Source of the DNA: Urophycis tenuis
Lineage: Eukaryota > Chordata > Actinopteri > Gadiformes > Phycidae
DNA: 64,000 nt
Assembly: GCA_036785325.1 (NCBI GenBank)
Contig: JAXIVH010000152.1
Coordinates: 101,001-165,000, forward strand
Direction: 5' to 3'
Positions 48,356 to 60,825 of the stretch are shown piece by piece. The notes beneath the pieces are model-generated. The model saw only the letters and a list, made by a program, of their open reading frames with translations, made no database searches and had not been told where the DNA came from. Made by a program: the position numbers and the translations under genes. Each line of letters begins with the position of its first letter. The stretch's first letter is position 1.

Positions 48356-49119
48356 ACCTTGCATGCATATAATGAAAATAAATGCATAAAATTTTAGCAA
48401 TACACTAATCATACACCTAATCAGTAATCTAGAGCAGGGGTTTCCCAGCCAGTGTGAAGTAAGACTCAGTGCCCCGCGAAATCGTAATTATACATAATCC
48501 TGACAAGATCATTGGTACTAGCTATTATTTGCTTGAAGATCTTATCCTTCATAATTATGACTCATTGCTTGCATTACATTTCACTATACTGTATATTTAC
48601 AAAATATGCAACAATTGATTTTCTGTAAAATATTACAAAAATGGCAAAGAACCTAGTGTTTGTAATATCCTGGTAGTTATGTGTGTGTTATTTTTCATGA
48701 CTTTGTCCTACAATTTTATGTTGCCTTGAATTGTTGGTTGGAAAAATTAGTTAATGCATTCATTAACAATAAGATAACAGTTACTGTTACCTCAGGTATT
48801 ATTTTATACACAAATAACAGTTAGGGTGAACCCTAACCCTACCTTAGTTCAGATGAGCCACCATTAGTAAACATGAACACCATTTTTAATGTACTCATAT
48901 TGTAAAGTGTTACCATTTAGTGGAGTTCAAATATTGTTCTGACCAGTAAGTATTTAGCATTTCAGTCCATTCAATAATTGTAATCTGTAGCCTGTAAATA
49001 GGTCTGTAATAGGTTTGTAATCTATGTAGATTTTACTAAGAACTAATAAGAAATATGTTATTGTTTTTTTCCAGGCTGACTCTTGAGTTGAAATCCCACA
49101 TCTTAAATGAATCCTACAG

Positions 49120-52100
49120 ATGGACGGTTCATCGAACGGTAACTCTACAAAGGTTGTGGTTTCCAATAACGCTGTGATTTCCAATCACATCATGGCAGTG
49201 GTTCTTTGCATCTCCATCAACTATGTCAACGGCATCATGGTGCACACCTTCCACAAGAACCAAGTAAGTCTATTAATTTGCAACCGTTTTTTGTTATATT
49301 GAGTGTATTAAGATAAGATAAGATAAGATATTCCTTTATTAATCCCCCTTAGGAGAAATTCACATTGACCAGCAGTACAAGGGGATAGAGGAGTGCGATA
49401 GAAGACCTGAGTATAGACAATAAACACTAAACAATAAATAGATTTACCTAAATTTACCTAAATTAAGATAAAACTCCTCCGAGAACCATCACCTTACCGT
49501 GGTGGAGGGGTTTGGGTGTCCTTATGAACCTGAGGGCTGTGTTGTTCGGGAGCCTTGTGCTCCTGGTAGGGTCTCCCATGGCAAATTGGTCTCAGGCGAA
49601 GGGCCAGACAAAGAATGGTTAAAAAAAGACTCTAATGGAAGAACAATTAAGAGGAGGAGAGACCCTGCCCGGAGGAAGCCCGGGGCCCCCATCTGGAGCC
49701 AGGCCCAGAAGGGGGGCCCGTCAGCGAGCGCCTGGTGGCCGGGTTTGCCACGGAGCCCGGCCGGGCATAGCCCGAAAAAGCAACGTGGCACCCCCCCCCC
49801 CCCCCCCCCCCCCTCTCTATTCTGTGGGCCCACCACTCACAGGAAGAACCGTTGGGGTCGGGTGCATTGTCAGATGGGTGGCAGTGAAGGTCAGGGACCT
49901 CGACGGACCAGACCTGGGCAGCAAAGGCTGGCTCTGGGGACAGTAGGGGACTCCATAGTTCTGCTGGGGGACTTCAACGCGCACGTGGGCAATGATGGAG
50001 ACACCTGGAGAGGCGTGATTGGGAGGAACGGCCTCCCGGATCTAAACCCGAGTGGTCGTCTGTTATTGGACTTCTGTGCTAGTCATGGATTGTCCATAAC
50101 AAACACCATGTTTGAACATAAGGTTGCTCATAAGTGTACATGGTACCAGAGTACCTTAGGTCAAAGGTCGATGATCAATTTTGTAATTGTATCATCAGAT
50201 CTGAGGCTGCATGTTTCGGACACTCGGGTGAAGAGAGGGGCGGAGCTGTCAACCGATCACCATCTGGTGGTGAGTTGGGTCAGGGGGTAGGGGAAGACTC
50301 GGGACAGACCTGGTAAGCCCAAACGGGTAGTGCGGGTGAACTGAGAACGTCTGGAGGAGGCCCCTGTCCGAGAGACCTTCAACTCACACCTCCGGCGGAG
50401 CTTTTCTGGCATCCCTGTGGAGGTTGGGGACATTGAACCTGAGTGGTCAATGTTCAAAGCCTCCATTGCTGAAGCTGCAGTGGGAGGCTGCGGCCTCAAG
50501 GTCTTGGGTGCATCAAGGGGCGGTAACCCTCGAACACCGTGGTGGACAGCGGTGGTCAGGGAAGCCGTCCGACTGAAGAAGGAGTCCTTCCGGGATATGT
50601 TATCCCGGGGGACTCCGGAGGCAGTTGCAGTGTACCGAAGTGCCCGGAGGGCGGCGGCCTCTGCTGTGGCAGAGGCAAAGCAGCGGGTGTGGGAGGAGTT
50701 CGGAGAAGCCATGGAGAAGGACTTTCGGTCGGCGCCAAATTGCTTCTGGCGTACTGTCCGACACCTCAGGAGGGGGAAACGGGGAACCATCCAAGCTGTT
50801 TACAGCAAGGATGGAACGCTGTTGACCTCAACTGAGGAGGTAATCGGGCGGTGGAAGGAGCATTTTGAGGAACTCCTGAACCCGACTAACGCGCCCTCTT
50901 TGGTAGAGGCAGAGCTGGAAGCTGATGGGGGATCATCGTCAATTTTCCTGGTGGAAGTCACTGAGGTAGTCAAACAACTCCGCAGTGGCAAAGCCCCGGG
51001 GGTTGATGAGATCCGTCCTGAAATGTTGAAGGCTTTGGGTGTGGAGGGCCTGTCGTGGATGACACGGCTCTTCAACATCGCGTGGAGGTCGGGAACAGTG
51101 CCGAGGGAGTGGCAGACGGGGGTGGTGGTCCCCCTGTTCAAAAAGGGGGACCAGAGAGTGTGTGCCAATTACAGGGGCATCACACTTCTCAGCCTCCCTG
51201 GTAAAGTCTACTCCAAGGTGCTGGAAAGGAGGGTTCGGCCGATAGTTGAACCTCAGATTGAGGAGGAACAATGCGGATTCCGTTTTGGTCGTGGAACAAC
51301 GGACCAGCTCTTCACTCTTGCAAGAATCCTGGAGGGGGCCTGGGAGTATGCCCATCCGGTCTACATGTGTTTTGTAGATCTGGAGAAGGCGTATGACCGG
51401 GTTCCCCGGGAGATATTGTGGGAGGTGCTACGGGAGTATGGAGTGAGGCGGGCACTTCTCAGGGCCATCCAATCTCTGTACACCCAAAGTGAGAGTTGTG
51501 TCCGGGTTCTCGGCAGTAAGTCGGACTCGTTTCCGGTGGGGGTTGGCCTCCGCCAGGGCTGCGCTTTATCACCAATCCTGTTTGTGGTCTTCATGGACAG
51601 GATATCGAGGCGTAGGCGGGGGGAGGAGAGGTTGCAGGTCGGTGGGCTAGGGATCTCATCGCTGCTTTTTGCAGATGATGTGGTCCTGATGGCATCATCG
51701 GCCTGTGACCTTCAGCACTCACTGGATCGGTTCGCAGCCGAGTGTGAAGCGGTTGGAATGAGGATCAGCACCTCTAAATCTGAGGCCATGGCCTCTCAGC
51801 AGGAAACCGGTGGATTGCCTACTCCGGGTAGGGAATGAGTCCTTACCCCAAGTGAAGGAGTTTAAGTACCTCGGGGTCTTGTTCACGAGTGAGGGGAGGA
51901 TGGAGCAAGAGATGGGCCGGAGAATCGGAGCAGCGGGGGCGGTTTTGCATTCGCTCTACCGCACCGTTGTGACGAAGAGGGAGCTGAGCCAGAAGGCGAA
52001 GCTCTCGATCTTCCGGTCTATCTTTGTTCCTACTCTCACCTATGGTCATGAAGGTTGGGTCATGACCGAAAGAACGAGATCGCGGGTACAAGCGGCCGAA

Positions 52101-53623
52101 ATGGGTTTTCTCAGGAGGGTGGCGGGCGTCTCCCTTAGAGATAGGGTGAGGAGCTCAGTCATCCGGGAGAGACTCGGAGTAGAGCCGCTGCTCCTTTGCG
52201 TGGAAAGGAGCCAGTTGAGGTGGTTCGGGCATCTGATAAGGATGCCCCCCGGGCGCCTTCCTATGGAGGTGTTCCGGGCACAACCAGCTGGGAGGAGACC
52301 ACGGGGAAGACCCAGGACGAGGTGGAGAGATTATATCTTCACACTGGCCTGGGAACGCCTTGGGATCCCTCAGTCAGAGCTGGCTGATGTGGCCCGGGAA
52401 AGGGAAGTGTGGGGTTCCTTGCTCGAGCTGTTGCCCCCGCGACCCGACCCCGGATAAGCGGTAGAAGATGAGTGATGAGTGAGTGAAGATAAAATTATAT
52501 GCGAGCTCTTAGAATCAGGTCAGATGAAAAAATGAAAACCTATATACATACATACATCATTGAGATGAACAGTGCAAATTGGTAGATCCACATACAAAGT
52601 ACATTGAGATGAACAGTGCAATTGGTAGATGAACAGTGCAATTGGTAACTGAGTCCTGCTGAGGGGTAGCTATTGAACAATAAAAATAGATGTGCATATA
52701 CAAATTGGGCAAAATAGATGTGCAAGTGTGCAAAATGTGCAAAATACAAAATGTGCAAATATACAGGATTTTTCAGGTAATGTAAGTAAGACATGTGAGA
52801 AGACTTAAGGTAACATTCAGTATTCAGTGAATTCCATGTGTCTCATCTCATTGCTTGACAGATGCTGCATGTGAACCCTCGCTACATCCTCTTCATGCAC
52901 CTGGTGATCAACGACATGATCCTCCTCTTCCAAGTGTCCCTGCTGCTGATAAGCGACATGCTGTTCAACATGAACGTGGCCTTCTGCATCTGCCTCATCC
53001 TGATCGCCATCTGTGCCAACACCAACACACCGTTGAACTTGGCGGTGATGGCACTGGAGTGCTACGTCGCTGTCTGCTTTCCTCTCCGCCACACCCAGAT
53101 CTGCACCGTGAAGAAGACCTACCTGGCGATTGGCTTGATCTGGGTGTTGAGCTGGCTCTCCCTCCTACCAGATCTATTTGTGACCCTTGGGACGGAGCCC
53201 CTGGCTTTCTTTCATTCCAGGGTCTTCTGTCTGCGGGACACAGTGTTCAGAAACCCGTACCTCAAACAGAAGAGAGACTCCTCCTTCATCATCTTCTTGG
53301 TCCTTGTCTGGCTCATCCTCTTCTACGCCTATTTCAGAATTCTGTTTGCTGCCAAGGCTGCTTCGGCAGACGCCAAGAAGGCCAGGAACACAGTGGTCCT
53401 CCACGGCTTCCAGCTGCTACTGAGCATGCTCACGTACATGTGGCCCTTGTTTGTCAAAGTTTTAATCAGCCTCTTTCCAGAAGGGGGTATGGCCATTCGC
53501 TTCTCACTGTTTATGCTCATCCAGATCCTGCCTCGGCTCATCAGCCCAGTCATCTACGGCCTCAGAGACAAGACCTTCAGGAGGCTCATGCTCAGAGTTC
53601 TGCCTTCTAATATCAAACGCTAA
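49120..53623 (+). CDS. G9: odorant receptor 131-2-like, diverged, join(49120..49263, 52862..53623), 301 aa
   Basis: Diverged odorant receptor, closest here to G8. Exon 1 (144 bp) encodes MDGSSNGNST..., with a sequon at N8, then helix 1 ending HTFHKNQ. The donor is CAA|GTAAGT. The 3598-bp phase-0 intron contains a LINE tail with a Rex3 retrotransposon inserted in it. The acceptor TTGACAG ends at 52861, and exon 2 starts MLHVNPRY. VINDM in helix 2, ALECYVAVCFPLRH with the ECY motif, KKARN and SPVIYGLRD are all present. The C-terminus is short. AATAAA lies at 53736-53741. The reading frame is intact in spite of the intron insertion. Upstream, a TATA box and leader donor are at about 47561-47612. 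Confidence 0.9.
49312..49464 (-). mobile_element. LINE 3' tail with (AAGAT)n, interrupted by Rex3
   Basis: Same family as 5547-5690. The Rex3 element sits within or at the edge of it. Confidence 0.6.
49474..52485 (+). mobile_element. Rex3 (RTE clade) non-LTR retrotransposon, decayed, in the G9 intron
   Basis: Insertion of 3012 bp flanked by the 9-bp duplication AAGATAAAA (49465-49473 and 52486-52494). The part of the endonuclease domain kept includes GDFNAHVG and TDHHLV (about 49950-50290). The reverse transcriptase (about 50417-51838) has APGVDEIRPEML, a D-motif FVDLEKAYD, GLRQGCALSP and FADD. The C-terminal part continues in another frame (51810-52457). Much of the endonuclease N-terminus is missing, a poly(C) run lies at about 49791-49812, stops separate the domains and a frameshift splits the C-terminus, so it is inactive. 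The short 3' end with GATG/GAGTG repeats and a match to the published Rex3 primer sequence near 51111 support the family. Confidence 0.9.
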
Positions 53624-53741
53624 AACGATCAAATCAAAGGAACAGTGACTCACTACCAATCCATTCGGATGTGTATCTAGCCGAAGATTGCTGTTTAATT
53701 ACTTCTGTTCCATTAATGATCCATGTTTGCTATGAAATAAA

Positions 53742-54569
53742 GAGTGACTGATGCTATCAAGGTTCTGATGATATGGAATCACAAACAGTTGCCAACTTGT
53801 TCCGTTCCCACAACCTTTACACAACATCTAAAATCAAACGGCTGGCCTTTCACAGAGGGATCATCAAATTGTTAAGACCACTGTAGATGATTAACTGTAC
53901 ATATATAAATATATATGTTGAATACATGCTGAAATCCCACCTGGTAATATCTATCACAATCTCTAACATAGGTTTCACAAGAAAAGGTGAATGGTCTGTC
54001 CATGCAAATGAGAGCTGAGAACACAAATTATTATGTATTGTGTATTATATATCACTTATAAGAAAGAAGTTTGAATTAAAAGTGGATTCAAGACATAAGA
54101 ATAATTACCCATTGTCTCAAAATGAATATAAATGAGCAAACTACCACCTTAGCCATTAAAAAACTATTTCACCATATAATCATATGATTCATTCATATCA
54201 TCATTCATAAGATTGAGACGTTTCTGTGGACAGCTCAAGCCGGGGAGAGACCACCAACCATGGGGACTGTTGGTTTTCCCCGCCTGCAACGTGCAGCTAC
54301 TGCTACCAATCTATACATTATTTCATTAAGTGACATACATACACATGTCCTTTCTTCTAACAGGACACAATTCATTCATAGAGGGACATGATCACAAGCA
54401 CCATGCTTTAAGTATACTTAACATACTTAAATATGCAAACAATATATGAAGTACAACTTAAATATAGCATTTAAATTGCTGTGGTACACTCAAGACATCT
54501 CCATGAGCATCAGTGCACAATATAAAGATTATATTTATTGATTGATCAGATTGAACAATGTCAACTTTT
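53742..54569. other. Unassigned sequence downstream of G9
   Basis: About 0.8 kb, AT-rich. No gene or repeat family recognised. Confidence 0.45.
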
Positions 54570-54812
54570 GAGCAGGTAGGGGTTAGACAGTGAATACAGA
54601 GACGGGTCATTGAGGAGCAGGTAGGGGTTAGACAGTGGATACAGAGACAAGTCATTGAGGAGCAGGTAGGGGTTAGACAGTGAATACCGAGACTGGTCAT
54701 TGAGGAGCAGGTAGGGGTTAGACAATGAATACAGAGACAAGTCATTGAGGAGCAGGTAGGGGTTAGACAGTGAATACAGAGACAGCTCATTGGGGAATAG
54801 GTAGGGCTTAAA
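54570..54812. repeat. 45-bp minisatellite, about 5.4 copies
   Basis: Units of exactly 45 bp start at 54570, 54615, 54660, 54705, 54750 and a decayed one at 54795. Each contains GAGCAGGTAGGGGTTAGACA and TCATTG. Related single copies occur near 55790, 58250 and 63230, so the unit comes from a dispersed repeat. Confidence 0.9.
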
Positions 54813-55543
54813 CATCTTGCTCATGGAAACTTTCTGGTAGGTTGAGGACATTTGGGATAAAACCCAGACACCTTTAACTGGTGTCTAGAGACCAACACCC
54901 TCGCCATCAGACTAGCCTGCTTCATCATGTGACGGCATTAGATTTAACTGATTCTTATTTCTATTCCCATGTTCAAATCGATGCTCTAGCCAAAGCGTGG
55001 TCCTGCCTGACCCTGACTGGACAGGCCTCTTTGTTAGGCTCCTTCTTCTGGAGTAGGTCAGATCATTCTGCTTAGGTCATTCGTAATGACATTTAATTAG
55101 ATTTCTGATCGTGTAGTCTGGGGCTATATAATGAATATAAAGTGTGGAGATTGATGGAAGGTTAGCTTTCAGTGATGGGCATTTTCAGTTTTCTACACAA
55201 GTCGACTAGTAAGGCCAAATCTGGAGTGTAGTCGACTGGCCATGCATCACTTTCAAACATAGGCTTGTTTAATCTTCACTTTAATATCAAAATCAGGCAA
55301 AAAGTGATTAAGTGATGAAGGCCCTTTTGTTGATCAGGTCTTATAGCTCTACAGCAAAAAAAACACTGACTGAACATTGACTGAATTGTGTATGAAACCC
55401 TTCTCTCACTTCTAGTTACATTCCTGCTGTAAAGCTGACAAAAAGTAAATGTTCTCCTCAGTTTAGTAGGTAGTATTTTTGTACATGCTCTTGCTATGTA
55501 GGAATATAGGAACATTTTGAGTGATTGAAAACAAGTATATATT

Positions 55544-55579
<36 letters not shown>

Positions 55580-55904
55580 ATACTTTGACTGGTCATTCTG
55601 ATTCCGTTTCTCAGTAGAGGCAGAGTTCTATATTTAATATTTAGTCATTTAGTCACTTTTATCCAGAGCAACCAGCAGTGAATACAGATATCGTACACAA
55701 AGGAGCTGAAGCTGAGATTCAAGAGTTGGTGGTTATGGCATTTCTTAACTCAAATAATAACTCTTGAATCTTACCTACAGCTCCCTTAAGGAGCAGGTAG
55801 GGGTCTTGATCTAGGATGCCTACAGGGAGGCTGCAGACATTGAGGACTGAACTATCTTTGGGCTGGAAGAGGAACACCCTAACCACTACACATGTCTCCA
55901 GCAG
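54813..55904. other. Region before G10, no gene seen
   Basis: A small inverted-end sequence resembling a hAT remnant lies at about 55172-55250, and a (GT)n run at about 55549-55578. No exon 1 for G10 was found here. Confidence 0.5.
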
Positions 55905-56604
55905 ATCTTCAAGGTGAACCCTTGATGCATCCTCTTCATCCACCTGGTGGTCAACGACATGATCCAGCTGTCGGTTTCTGTGCTTCTGCACGTTATCCTG
56001 TTTATGTTCTACACCTTCCACACTTCCTGCTGCTGTCTCCTGCTGGTCACCTCCATCCTCACCACCCTCAACACCCCTCCCAACCTGGCCAGCATGGCGG
56101 TGGAGTGCTATGTAGCCATGTGCTTACTCATGCACTACCAACAGATCGGCAACATGAGGAGAACCTACATCCTGATTGGTCTGATTTGGGGGGTGAGTGC
56201 CATCTCCATCCAACCCAGCATCATCCTCCAATCTCAAAGCTTCTTCAATTCCAGAACTTTCTGCAACATGATCTCCAAGAGCAGCAGCAAGAGCAGGAAC
56301 ATCACCTACATCTGTCTGGTTCTGATCTGGCTTACCTTCTTCTTCACTTCCTTCAATGTTCTGTTTGCAGCCAAAGCAGACGTGAAGAAGGCAAGGAACA
56401 TCCTTCTGCTGCATGGTTTGCAGCTCCTGCTGATGTTTGAGGCGGCCCTGCTCAACCTTTTCCCTAACAAACACTCTGCCATTTCCTTAATCCTTTACAT
56501 CTTCATTCACATTCTGCTACGCTTCCTCAGCCCCATAGCTCCATAGAGATCAGAAGTTCCAGGGGTATCTCAGGAGATACCTGATGTGTAAAGATAACAT
56601 ATAA
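55905..56604 (+). pseudogene. G10: odorant receptor 131-2-like pseudogene (exon 2 only)
   Basis: Related to G11 exon 2. It follows an acceptor-like CAG and starts IFKVNP. It then has a stop (TGA) where G11 has the R of NPRY, and the next codon is changed. Further on it lacks part of extracellular loop 2, lacks part of helices 6-7, and has a frameshift in the SPIVYG region ending at about 56546. The ECY motif is still visible (SMAVECYVAMC). No partner exon 1 was found upstream. Confidence 0.9.
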
Positions 56605-57234
56605 ACACAAAACAAAAAAAAACAAAAAAAGCCGGCTTCTAAATAGTAACAAAACAACCACACATTTTACCTTTGTAGTATTCCAGATATGAACAGGAAA
56701 ATGAAGCATTGTTTACAATTTTGCTTATATGGAAAACATGATTTGATTATGGGTTATCTTCGTCTATGTAATGTATAATAACAAACTTTTTATTGTGGTG
56801 GATGCTGTTCTCCTTATTTCTTCTTCCCCAGTAACAGATTAGATGTATACAATTATTCATAATTAATATAGCTTCGTTTCTACCACTAAAGGTATTGCAT
56901 ATTGAATTCTTTAATATTTTCTAAGTTATGTTTTCATCTTTACCAACAGTTTAATGCCAAAAATATTGCATGAACTAGTATCAATGGCTATTATCTGTCT
57001 GTTGGTAAGGATAAGTGTTCTGGACTTACACACCATTGGTTATGTATGATCAGTAGCTCTTGACTTTAAAGTTAATTACAAACTTGACACTGTTTGACCT
57101 AATAGGCCGACATGCAAAATGCTCTCAGGTTGAATCTGCATAACAAAGTGAATTGTAGATTTCCTTGTTTGCCTGTTCAGAGAAAAACATAAAACATTTA
57201 AACACACACGCAATCTCTCCATCACACACTCACT

Positions 57235-57235
<1 letters not shown>
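56605..57235. other. G10-G11 spacer, no gene seen
   Basis: AT-rich, no recognised feature before the (CA)n run. Confidence 0.45.

Positions 57236-57237
<2 letters not shown>

Positions 57238-57325
<88 letters not shown>
57238..57325. repeat. (CA)n microsatellite
   Basis: About 43 CA dinucleotides in a row. Confidence 0.95.
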
Positions 57326-57327
<2 letters not shown>

Positions 57328-57619
57328 CCCTAGACTCAAACCTGGTCTATATAAACCATGGTATTCTTAAGCCTTCTCCTCACTTCGTTGACTTTCAACA
57401 TTATATTATGTTTAATAAATGGATTATATGATACTCTTGGTCTAGTACTTTAGCACTTTAGTAGTACTGGCAACAGCCAGCATCTGTGTCAAGCAGAGAT
57501 GAACGTGTATGGTTTGGTATTAACTAGATATTTACAACAAATACTTATCAATATTATTACTCTGATATTGTATTATAATCTAGTATTAAGTCAACGTTGT
57601 TTTACCTTTGTTCTTCCAG

Positions 57620-60600
57620 CTATCGGGCATCAGAGCTCAAGGCGCTGAATGAGTCGTTGTCGGTGGGAAACTCCTCCTCACCTGTCATCTATAGGGATAC
57701 ATTCGGTAACGCTGTCGCCAAGAATGTCATTGTGGTGGCGCTCTGCATCTCCATCAACTACATCAATGGCACCCTGATCCACACCTTCACCAAACACCAG
57801 GTACCCTGGCTCATACCCTGGTCCATACCATACCATTCCACTGCATTTTGTATTTATTTTATTTTTTATTCTTTTTATTTTTGCTATTTTATTTTATTTT
57901 ATTTCTATTTTTTGTATTGTATTTATATGTACCCTGGCTGCTACAGCGACCCAATTTCCCTTCAGGGATTAATACAGTCTCTCTATGTCTATGTCTATAC
58001 CTTCTCTAAACATCAGGTACCCTGCCCTACCCTTAGACAGTGAACACAGCAACAGGTCGCCACAGAGCATGTAAGCTTCAGACAGCTCGCTCAAGGATGG
58101 ATCCCAACACCGTTGAGAATGGACTAGTCTGCATCGTCTCATAATGTGTCTTATATATATTTCTATGCGCACAGCTCTAGCCAAAAGGTGGTCAGACCTG
58201 AGCCTGCTAAGTTTGGTGATGGTGAGGTGGGATAGCTCATTAAGAAGTAGGTAGGGGTTAGACATTTGGATCTAGGAGTGATGGAACATTTTGAGGGGAT
58301 CACAGAGCCATTTGCCGAACCTTAATCTCTTGAAAGAAGCCCATTAATTGACTCATGTTGATTCATGTGTCAATGACTTATTAATTTATTAAGTTTAGCC
58401 CCATTTATGGCATCTTTTTGAGATGCCATAAGGGTCCTGAGGTTGAGATCTTTTTTTAACTGTACATGAGGCATTGGGAAATGCTGCAGACGTAGCTGAT
58501 TGAGCCTCCAGTGTATCCCCAACGGTTCTGTCAAAGAAGAGTGTGTTGTTGATGTGTTCCTGGAGGAGCTGTAGGTTGAGAGGTGCAGGAGCTAATGGGG
58601 CTTGGTAGCACCGGGTAGAACGATAAGAGATGTGATGTGGGAGAGAACCAGAGACCACCCTCAACAGGTCGTCTCTGGGGCAGCATCAGCGATGTCAACG
58701 TAATGCTGGCAGGTGCAGTGAGATGTAAAGTGGGTGAGGGGATCCTGAGGTAACAGAGACCACAGTTTGGTTAGCAAGTTAAATAAAAAACGTTGGAAAT
58801 ACAGAGCAGCTGGAATTATGATGTTAGTTATGTGAAAAAGACATGTTCACTTGTGGGGAATAAGGTCGTTAAATATGTCCCTCAGTAGTCAGTCCCTGGC
58901 CCTTCCATCTATCTCTCTCAGATTACAGCTGTGTTTGACATTGTAAAACCAACCTAATCAAACGGCCACAGACTTCTTAATTTCTGATCTCAAATAAATG
59001 TTTTAGAAGTGAGGCATGCGGAATGCTGTAGATGCAGCTGATTGAGCCTCCAGTGTATCCCCAACGGTTCTGTCAAGCAGTGGCACTGAGGTGTGTGTGC
59101 GAGGTGCACTATGTTGTGTGTCTGTGCATGGTGTTGATGTGTGTGTGTACACGGTGCTGATGAAATGCTTGAAACTTGTTCTGGTGCCTTTCTTACTGTA
59201 TTAACAGCAATGAAATGTTTCACCTTCTTATGACAAATGTACTCTTTGTAAGGAGGGATAGGAGCGTCTGCTAAATGCCCTAAATGTAAAATGTAAAAAG
59301 TAAATGATGTGGGTAGCTCAGTGGGTAGAGCAGGTGGACAGAGCGGGTTGTCCACTAACCATAGGGTCGGTGGTTCGATCCTCTTAATCCCCCTCCTCCA
59401 CATGTCAAATCCAACAAATGTACTGATTGTAAGTTACTTTTGACAAAAGTATCTGCTAAATGCCCCCTTTTTTATGTGCACATACACTGTGTGAATGTGC
59501 AGCGCTGATGCGTTTTAGCATGAGCACTGATTTCAAATTTTTTTGCATTGATGTTAGTGCATTAATGTTGCATTAATGTCGCACTCCTCTATCCCCTTGT
59601 ACTGCTGGTCAATGTGAATTTCTCCTAAGGGGGATTAATAAAGGAATATCTTATCTTATCTTATCTTAGTGCAAATTCAGTTTTCGGTTTGCAATGTCGA
59701 GTCTGGGTTTCATAAAGCTGTTGCTTTGGCCCCATATGCAGGCTTCATGAGGCAGAAACAAAGTTTAAGTGAGCCTACAGAAAGATCTAACAAGACTAAT
59801 TCCACATGACCTGCCAATGCATAACAGTTCATCAGGTCATGAAGATGAGCAGTAAAATTCCATATCACACAACTGCATCACATCCCCTGGCACAGCGTTC
59901 ACATAACCATAACCATAGCTCACATCATACAGCTTGTTGTAGTTGATCTAGGGTGCTTACAGGGAGGCTGCTATCTTTGGGCTGGGAGAGGAACACCCTA
60001 ATCACTACTCTACCTCTGTCTCAGATCTTCAAGGTGAACCCTCGATACATCCTCTTCATCCACCTGGTGGTCAACGACATGATCCAGCTCTTGCTTGGTG
60101 TGCTTCTGCATGTTATCAGCTACATCTTCTACACCATCAACGTTTCTTTCTGCTGCCTCCTGCTGGTCACCTCCATCCTCACCACCCTCAACACCCCTCT
60201 CAACCTGGCCAGCATGGCGGTGGAATGCTATGTAGCCATCTGCTTCCCGCTGCGCTACCAACAGATCTGCAACGTGAGGAGAACCTACATCCTGATTGGT
60301 CTGATATGGGGTGTGAGTGCCATCTCCATCCTACCCGACATCGTCATCCTCCTGAGAGCAGAGCCTCCAAGCTTCTTCAATTCCAGGATGTTCTGCACCC
60401 GGGACCTGGTCTTCAGGAGCAGCATCCAGAAGAGGAACACCTCCCACATCATCTGTCTGGTTCTGGTCTGGCTCACCTTGTTATTCACTTACTTCAATGT
60501 CCTGTTCGCGGCCAAGGCGGCCAATGCAGACGTGAAGAAGGCGAGGAACACTCTTCTGCTGCATGGCTTCCAGCTCCTGCTGTGCATGATGACATACATA

Positions 60601-60825
60601 CGACCCATGTTCGAGTTGGCCCTGCGCTACCTCTTGCCCCGACAAAACCTTGCAATTGTATTCAGCTCCTACATCTTCATTCAGATCCTGCCACGCTTCC
60701 TCAGCCCCATAGTCTATGGAGTCAGAGATCAAATGTTTCGGAAGTATCTCAGGAGATACCTGATGTGTAAAGTCCATGCAGACGAACAAAAGGTCATGGC
60801 GATCACACAGCTACCTTCTAAATAA
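57620..60825 (+). CDS. G11: odorant receptor 131-2-like, diverged; exons (57620..57800, 60025..60825), start not found
   Basis: Odorant receptor related to pseudogene G10. The exon after acceptor TTCTTCCAG (ending 57619) is open and encodes ...ALNESLSVGNSSSP... with two sequons, then helix 1 ending HTFTKHQ. It contains no in-frame ATG. The only nearby ATG (57649) is out of frame. The donor is CAG|GTACCC. The 2224-bp phase-0 intron holds SINE/LINE pieces and the repeat at 58036-58690. Exon 2 starts IFKVNPRY and keeps ECY, KKARN, SPIVYGVRD and a basic C-terminus, 266 residues with no stop. The missing start could come from an unseen upstream exon or a CTG codon, or the gene may be dead. Confidence 0.7.
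58036..58690. repeat. Dispersed repeat R, copy 1 (in G11 intron)
   Basis: Nearly identical to 63045-64000 apart from a hAT insertion in the latter. Part of it (AATGCTG...CCAACGGTTCTGTCAA) recurs at about 59020-59078. The function is unknown and no intact frame is present. Confidence 0.8.
59160..59300 (+). mobile_element. LINE 3' tail, third copy
   Basis: Contains GTATTAACAGCAATGAAATG and the GCGTCTGCTAAATG tail, as at 47160-47285. Confidence 0.6.
59307..59466 (+). mobile_element. tRNA-derived SINE, related family
   Basis: A-box-like TAGCTCAGTGGGTAGAG and B-box-like GGTTCGATCC, followed by a decayed GTCGCTTTGG-type tail. It is a SINE and not a tRNA gene. Confidence 0.6.
59581..59669 (+). mobile_element. 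LINE 3' tail with (TCTTA)n, inverted copy
   Basis: Reverse complement of the 5547-5690 element, in the G11 intron. Confidence 0.6.

Noticed and set aside
54570..54812. CRISPR-like array
   Set aside because: The whole 45-bp unit repeats with no variable spacers, and this is a vertebrate genome. It is a minisatellite.
57076..57339. VCVCVC and HTHTHT reading frames
   Set aside because: They are translations of the (CA)n microsatellite.
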